Below are positions 61,595 through 64,000 of a DNA stretch of 64,000 bases, one piece after another. The translations under genes and the position numbers were made by a program. The notes under the pieces are model-generated. The model searched no databases. It was given only the letters and a program-made list of their open reading frames with translations, and was not told the DNA's origin. The DNA comes from SB11 sp965249955 (lineage in GTDB: Bacteria; Bacteroidota; Bacteroidia; UBA8524), in NCBI GenBank assembly GCA_965249955.1, contig OZ252261.1, forward strand, positions 310,001 to 374,000, in the 5' to 3' direction. Every line of letters begins with the position of its first letter. Within the stretch, counting starts at the first letter, position 1.

Positions 61595-61623
61595 AAAGCC
61601 GCCCTTTAATAAAGGGCGGCTTT
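61595..61623 (+). terminator. Terminator of the Kelch/Ig protein gene
   Basis: AAAGCCGCCCTTT (61595-61607) pairs with AAAGGGCGGCTTT (61611-61623) around AAT, followed by more T. Confidence 0.88.
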
Positions 61624-61700
61624 TTTATTTACTACCAAACACTGTTGATATTTATTTACCGCTGTTGCGGGACTAGGGCTTAATTTTGACACCTTATTAC

Positions 61701-64000
61701 ATGATGCAATCAAACGACTTAGATTTTTTAAAAGACCTTAATCCTGAACAAAGGCAAGCAGTAGAAAATACCGAAGGCCCTGTTATGATTATTGCAGGCG
61801 CAGGCTCGGGCAAAACCCGAGTATTAACCTACCGTATAGTTAATTTGATGAAAAAAGGGGTTGACCCTTTTAATATACTTTCGCTAACCTTTACCAACAA
61901 AGCTGCTCGAGAAATGAAAGAGCGTATTGCCAAATTGGTAGGTGATGAAGCGCGCAACTTGTGGATGGGAACATTTCACTCAGTATTTGCAAAAATATTA
62001 CGCATAGAAGGTGAAAAACTAGGCTACCCCTCCAACTTCACTATATACGATACTGATGATAGCAAAAGCCTTATAAAAAGTATTCTAAAAGAAATGGGCT
62101 TGGATGATAAGGTATACAAACCGGGTATGGTACTAAACCGCATATCATCAGCAAAAAATAATCTGATAAATGCCCAGCAATATGTTAATACGCCTGAATT
62201 GGTTGATTACGACCTAAATACGGGTAAGCCAAAAATTGCTGAAATTTTTATGAACTACACCCAAAGGTGTTTTAGGGCTGGTGCTATGGATTTTGATGAT
62301 ATACTATTAAAAACCAACGAGCTACTGGCCAAATTTCCCGATGTGGTAAACAAATACCAATACAAGTTTAAATATGTAATGGTTGATGAGTTTCAAGATA
62401 CCAACCACGTGCAATATTCTATTGTGCGCAGGCTATCGGCCATGAATGAGAATATTTGTGTAGTGGGTGATGATGCACAAAGTATATACGCTTTTCGCGG
62501 AGCTACTATAAAAAATATCTTGAATTTTGAAAAAGACTACCCTGATTTGAAGGTGTACAAACTTGAACAAAATTACCGTAGTACGCAAAATATTGTAAAC
62601 GCAGCGGGGGTTGTTATTGCCAATAATAAAGAACAACTTAAAAAAGAAGTTTGGACTGACAACGAAGAGGGAGAAAAAATAAAAGTGTTGCGTGCCAGCA
62701 CAGATAACGAAGAAGGCAAACTGGTAGCCGAAGGTATATTTGAAGAAAAAATGCGCTACCATCGCCCAAACAGCGATTTTGCTATACTGTACCGTACCAA
62801 TGCCCAATCAAGGGCTATGGAGGAGGCTTTGCGCAAACAAAACATACCGTATAGAATATATGGCGGATTATCGTTTTACCAACGCAAAGAAATAAAAGAT
62901 CTTTTGGGCTATTTACGCATGACGATAAACCCCCAAGATGAAGAAGCACTAAAAAGGGTTATAAACTACCCCACTCGCGGTATCGGCAAAACTACTATAG
63001 ATAAATTGGTGGTATTGGCCGATTTGAACCAATGCAGCGTTTGGGATATTGTACACAATGCAAATAGTTTTCCTGATTTGAAGGGGGCAATTAGCAATCT
63101 TACTGATTTTAAAAACATGATACTTAGCTTCACTGCGTTGGCAAAAAAACAAAATGCTTACGATGTAGCTACTTATATAGCCAAGCAAACAGGTTTGCTT
63201 AAAACCCTGTACGAGGATAAATCGGTTGAGGGTGTTAGCAGATACGAAAACATTGTGGAGTTACTAAACGGTATTAAAGAGTTTACCGAAGACGATACCA
63301 GCGAAGTAGAAAAAACTATTGATGTGTATATGCAGGATATTGCCCTGCTAACTGATTCTGACAAAGACGATGAAAGCGATAACGATAAGGTGAAGATGAT
63401 GACCATACACGCGGCAAAAGGGCTTGAGTTCCCCGTTGTGTATATTGTTGGGTTAGAAGAAAACCTATTCCCATCACAGCTATCATTAAACAGCAGGCAA
63501 GAGTTGGAAGAAGAACGCAGGCTGTTTTATGTAGCCATAACCCGTGCTGAATCAAAACTAAACCTCACGTTTGCCACATCACGTTTCCGTTTTGGTAGTA
63601 TTTCATTTTCAGAGCCTAGTCGATTTATTACAGAGATAGATTCAAAATATCTTGCGCTCGATCCTCGTATGGTAAAAAATAGTGCCCCTGCCCCAAAACA
63701 AGGCGGGTTCAATTATTCAAACTCATACGGAAAAAGCCCACAAGCACCACAAAAGAAAACTACAGTTTCACCTAGTTTCACCTCTAGCATAAAGCCAAAA
63801 TCAGTTACCCCGGTGGGCTACAAACCCGACCCTAACTTTACCCCGCAAGATACCAGCGGACTGGCAGAGGGTATGCAAGTAGTGCACCAACGTTTTGGCC
63901 CTGGTCAAGTAATAAAAGTAGAAGGCGCTGGCGATAACCGCAAAGCCACAATATCATTTAAAGATGCCGGCGAAAAACAATTAGTATTAAAGTTTGCCAA
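61701..64000 (+). CDS. UvrD/PcrA-type ATP-dependent DNA helicase (3' end outside window)
   Basis: The frame is open from ATG 61701 (a second ATG is at 61704) to the window edge, 766 codons. The SF1A motifs are in order: Q motif LNPEQRQAV (about 13-21), Walker A AGAGSGKT (32-39), TFTNKAAREMKERI, GTFHSVFAKILR, Walker B DEFQDTN (229-235), GDDAQSIYAFRGA, NYRSTQNIVNAA, TIHAAKGLEFPVV near 568 and VAITRAES near 613. A PcrA-type C-terminal tail ends in GMQVVHQRFGPGQV, and the last codons (KQLVLKFA) suggest only a few residues are missing. It acts in repair and replication restart. Confidence 0.95.
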   Translation, partial: MMQSNDLDFLKDLNPEQRQAVENTEGPVMIIAGAGSGKTRVLTYRIVNLMKKGVDPFNILSLTFTNKAAREMKERIAKLVGDEARNLWMGTFHSVFAKILRIEGEKLGYPSNFTIYDTDDSKSLIKSILKEMGLDDKVYKPGMVLNRISSAKNNLINAQQYVNTPELVDYDLNTGKPKIAEIFMNYTQRCFRAGAMDFDDILLKTNELLAKFPDVVNKYQYKFKYVMVDEFQDTNHVQYSIVRRLSAMNENICVVGDDAQSIYAFRGATIKNILNFEKDYPDLKVYKLEQNYRSTQNIVNAAGVVIANNKEQLKKEVWTDNEEGEKIKVLRASTDNEEGKLVAEGIFEEKMRYHRPNSDFAILYRTNAQSRAMEEALRKQNIPYRIYGGLSFYQRKEIKDLLGYLRMTINPQDEEALKRVINYPTRGIGKTTIDKLVVLADLNQCSVWDIVHNANSFPDLKGAISNLTDFKNMILSFTALAKKQNAYDVATYIAKQTGLLKTLYEDKSVEGVSRYENIVELLNGIKEFTEDDTSEVEKTIDVYMQDIALLTDSDKDDESDNDKVKMMTIHAAKGLEFPVVYIVGLEENLFPSQLSLNSRQELEEERRLFYVAITRAESKLNLTFATSRFRFGSISFSEPSRFITEIDSKYLALDPRMVKNSAPAPKQGGFNYSNSYGKSPQAPQKKTTVSPSFTSSIKPKSVTPVGYKPDPNFTPQDTSGLAEGMQVVHQRFGPGQVIKVEGAGDNRKATISFKDAGEKQLVLKFA

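Overview
The window comes from a Bacteroidota chromosome. It is AT-rich. Many genes lack a Shine-Dalgarno sequence but have the Bacteroidota promoter pair (TTG / TAnnTTTG). It carries cargo proteins with both type A and type B type IX secretion (T9SS) C-terminal domains, a fused CcoN-CcoO oxidase subunit, and a Bacteroidota-type sdhCAB operon. The genus cannot be fixed from the sequence alone. I see no rRNA, tRNA, CRISPR array, insertion sequence or prophage. No stretch over 300 bases lacks a gene.

Layout. (1) 1-7.2 kb, minus strand: a low-oxygen respiration cluster of an Fnr-type regulator, a universal stress protein, a small coiled-coil protein, the copper P-type ATPase ccoI, ccoS and the cbb3 oxidase gene ccoNO, which runs off the left edge. 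An oppositely oriented GxxExxY gene sits between ccoS and ccoNO. Near-identical Fnr-like boxes precede ccoNO and the stress protein gene. (2) 7.3-11.6 kb: desaturase, acetyltransferase, glutamate-synthase-like flavoprotein and metallo-beta-lactamase-fold hydrolase. (3) 11.8-16 kb: two convergent secreted T9SS proteins. (4) 16.2-23 kb: housekeeping genes, including an RRM protein, a DoxX-like protein, a glycosyltransferase, a VOC protein, MsrA, FabI, ribosomal protein Thx, PdxH, Ffh and a DCC-family protein. (5) 23-30.8 kb: two giant divergent PKD-repeat surface proteins with type B sorting domains. (6) 30.8-38.4 kb: a PAP2 phosphatase divergent from a TetR-TolC-adaptor-RND efflux operon, with a 48-bp perfect palindrome between them. 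(7) 38.5-45.5 kb: a lipoprotein, a large AsmA-like protein with a lysine/alanine-rich helical tail, SppA and a secreted endonuclease I. (8) 45.7-51.2 kb: purB, then sdhC-sdhA-sdhB with a four-helix-bundle (S23/Avd-like) gene lodged between sdhC and sdhA. (9) 51.3-56.6 kb: an 11-repeat PKD adhesin, a small companion protein and riboflavin synthase. (10) 56.7-64 kb: an M20 dipeptidase, a Kelch/Ig T9SS protein and a UvrD/PcrA helicase cut by the right edge.

How it fits together. The cbb3 cluster and the succinate dehydrogenase operon are both respiratory. Each is interrupted by a small accessory ORF of a widespread, poorly understood family bounded by short inverted repeats. Eight proteins look like T9SS exports, so the cell probably invests heavily in a surface or secreted layer. 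Convergent gene pairs are separated by long perfect hairpins (terminators). Two divergent gaps hold palindromes that cannot be terminators in that position: the efflux palindrome and a TTTGAAA-core repeat. These two gaps and the two interrupting ORFs are the most unusual parts of the window. I did not find a large, clearly novel multi-gene system.
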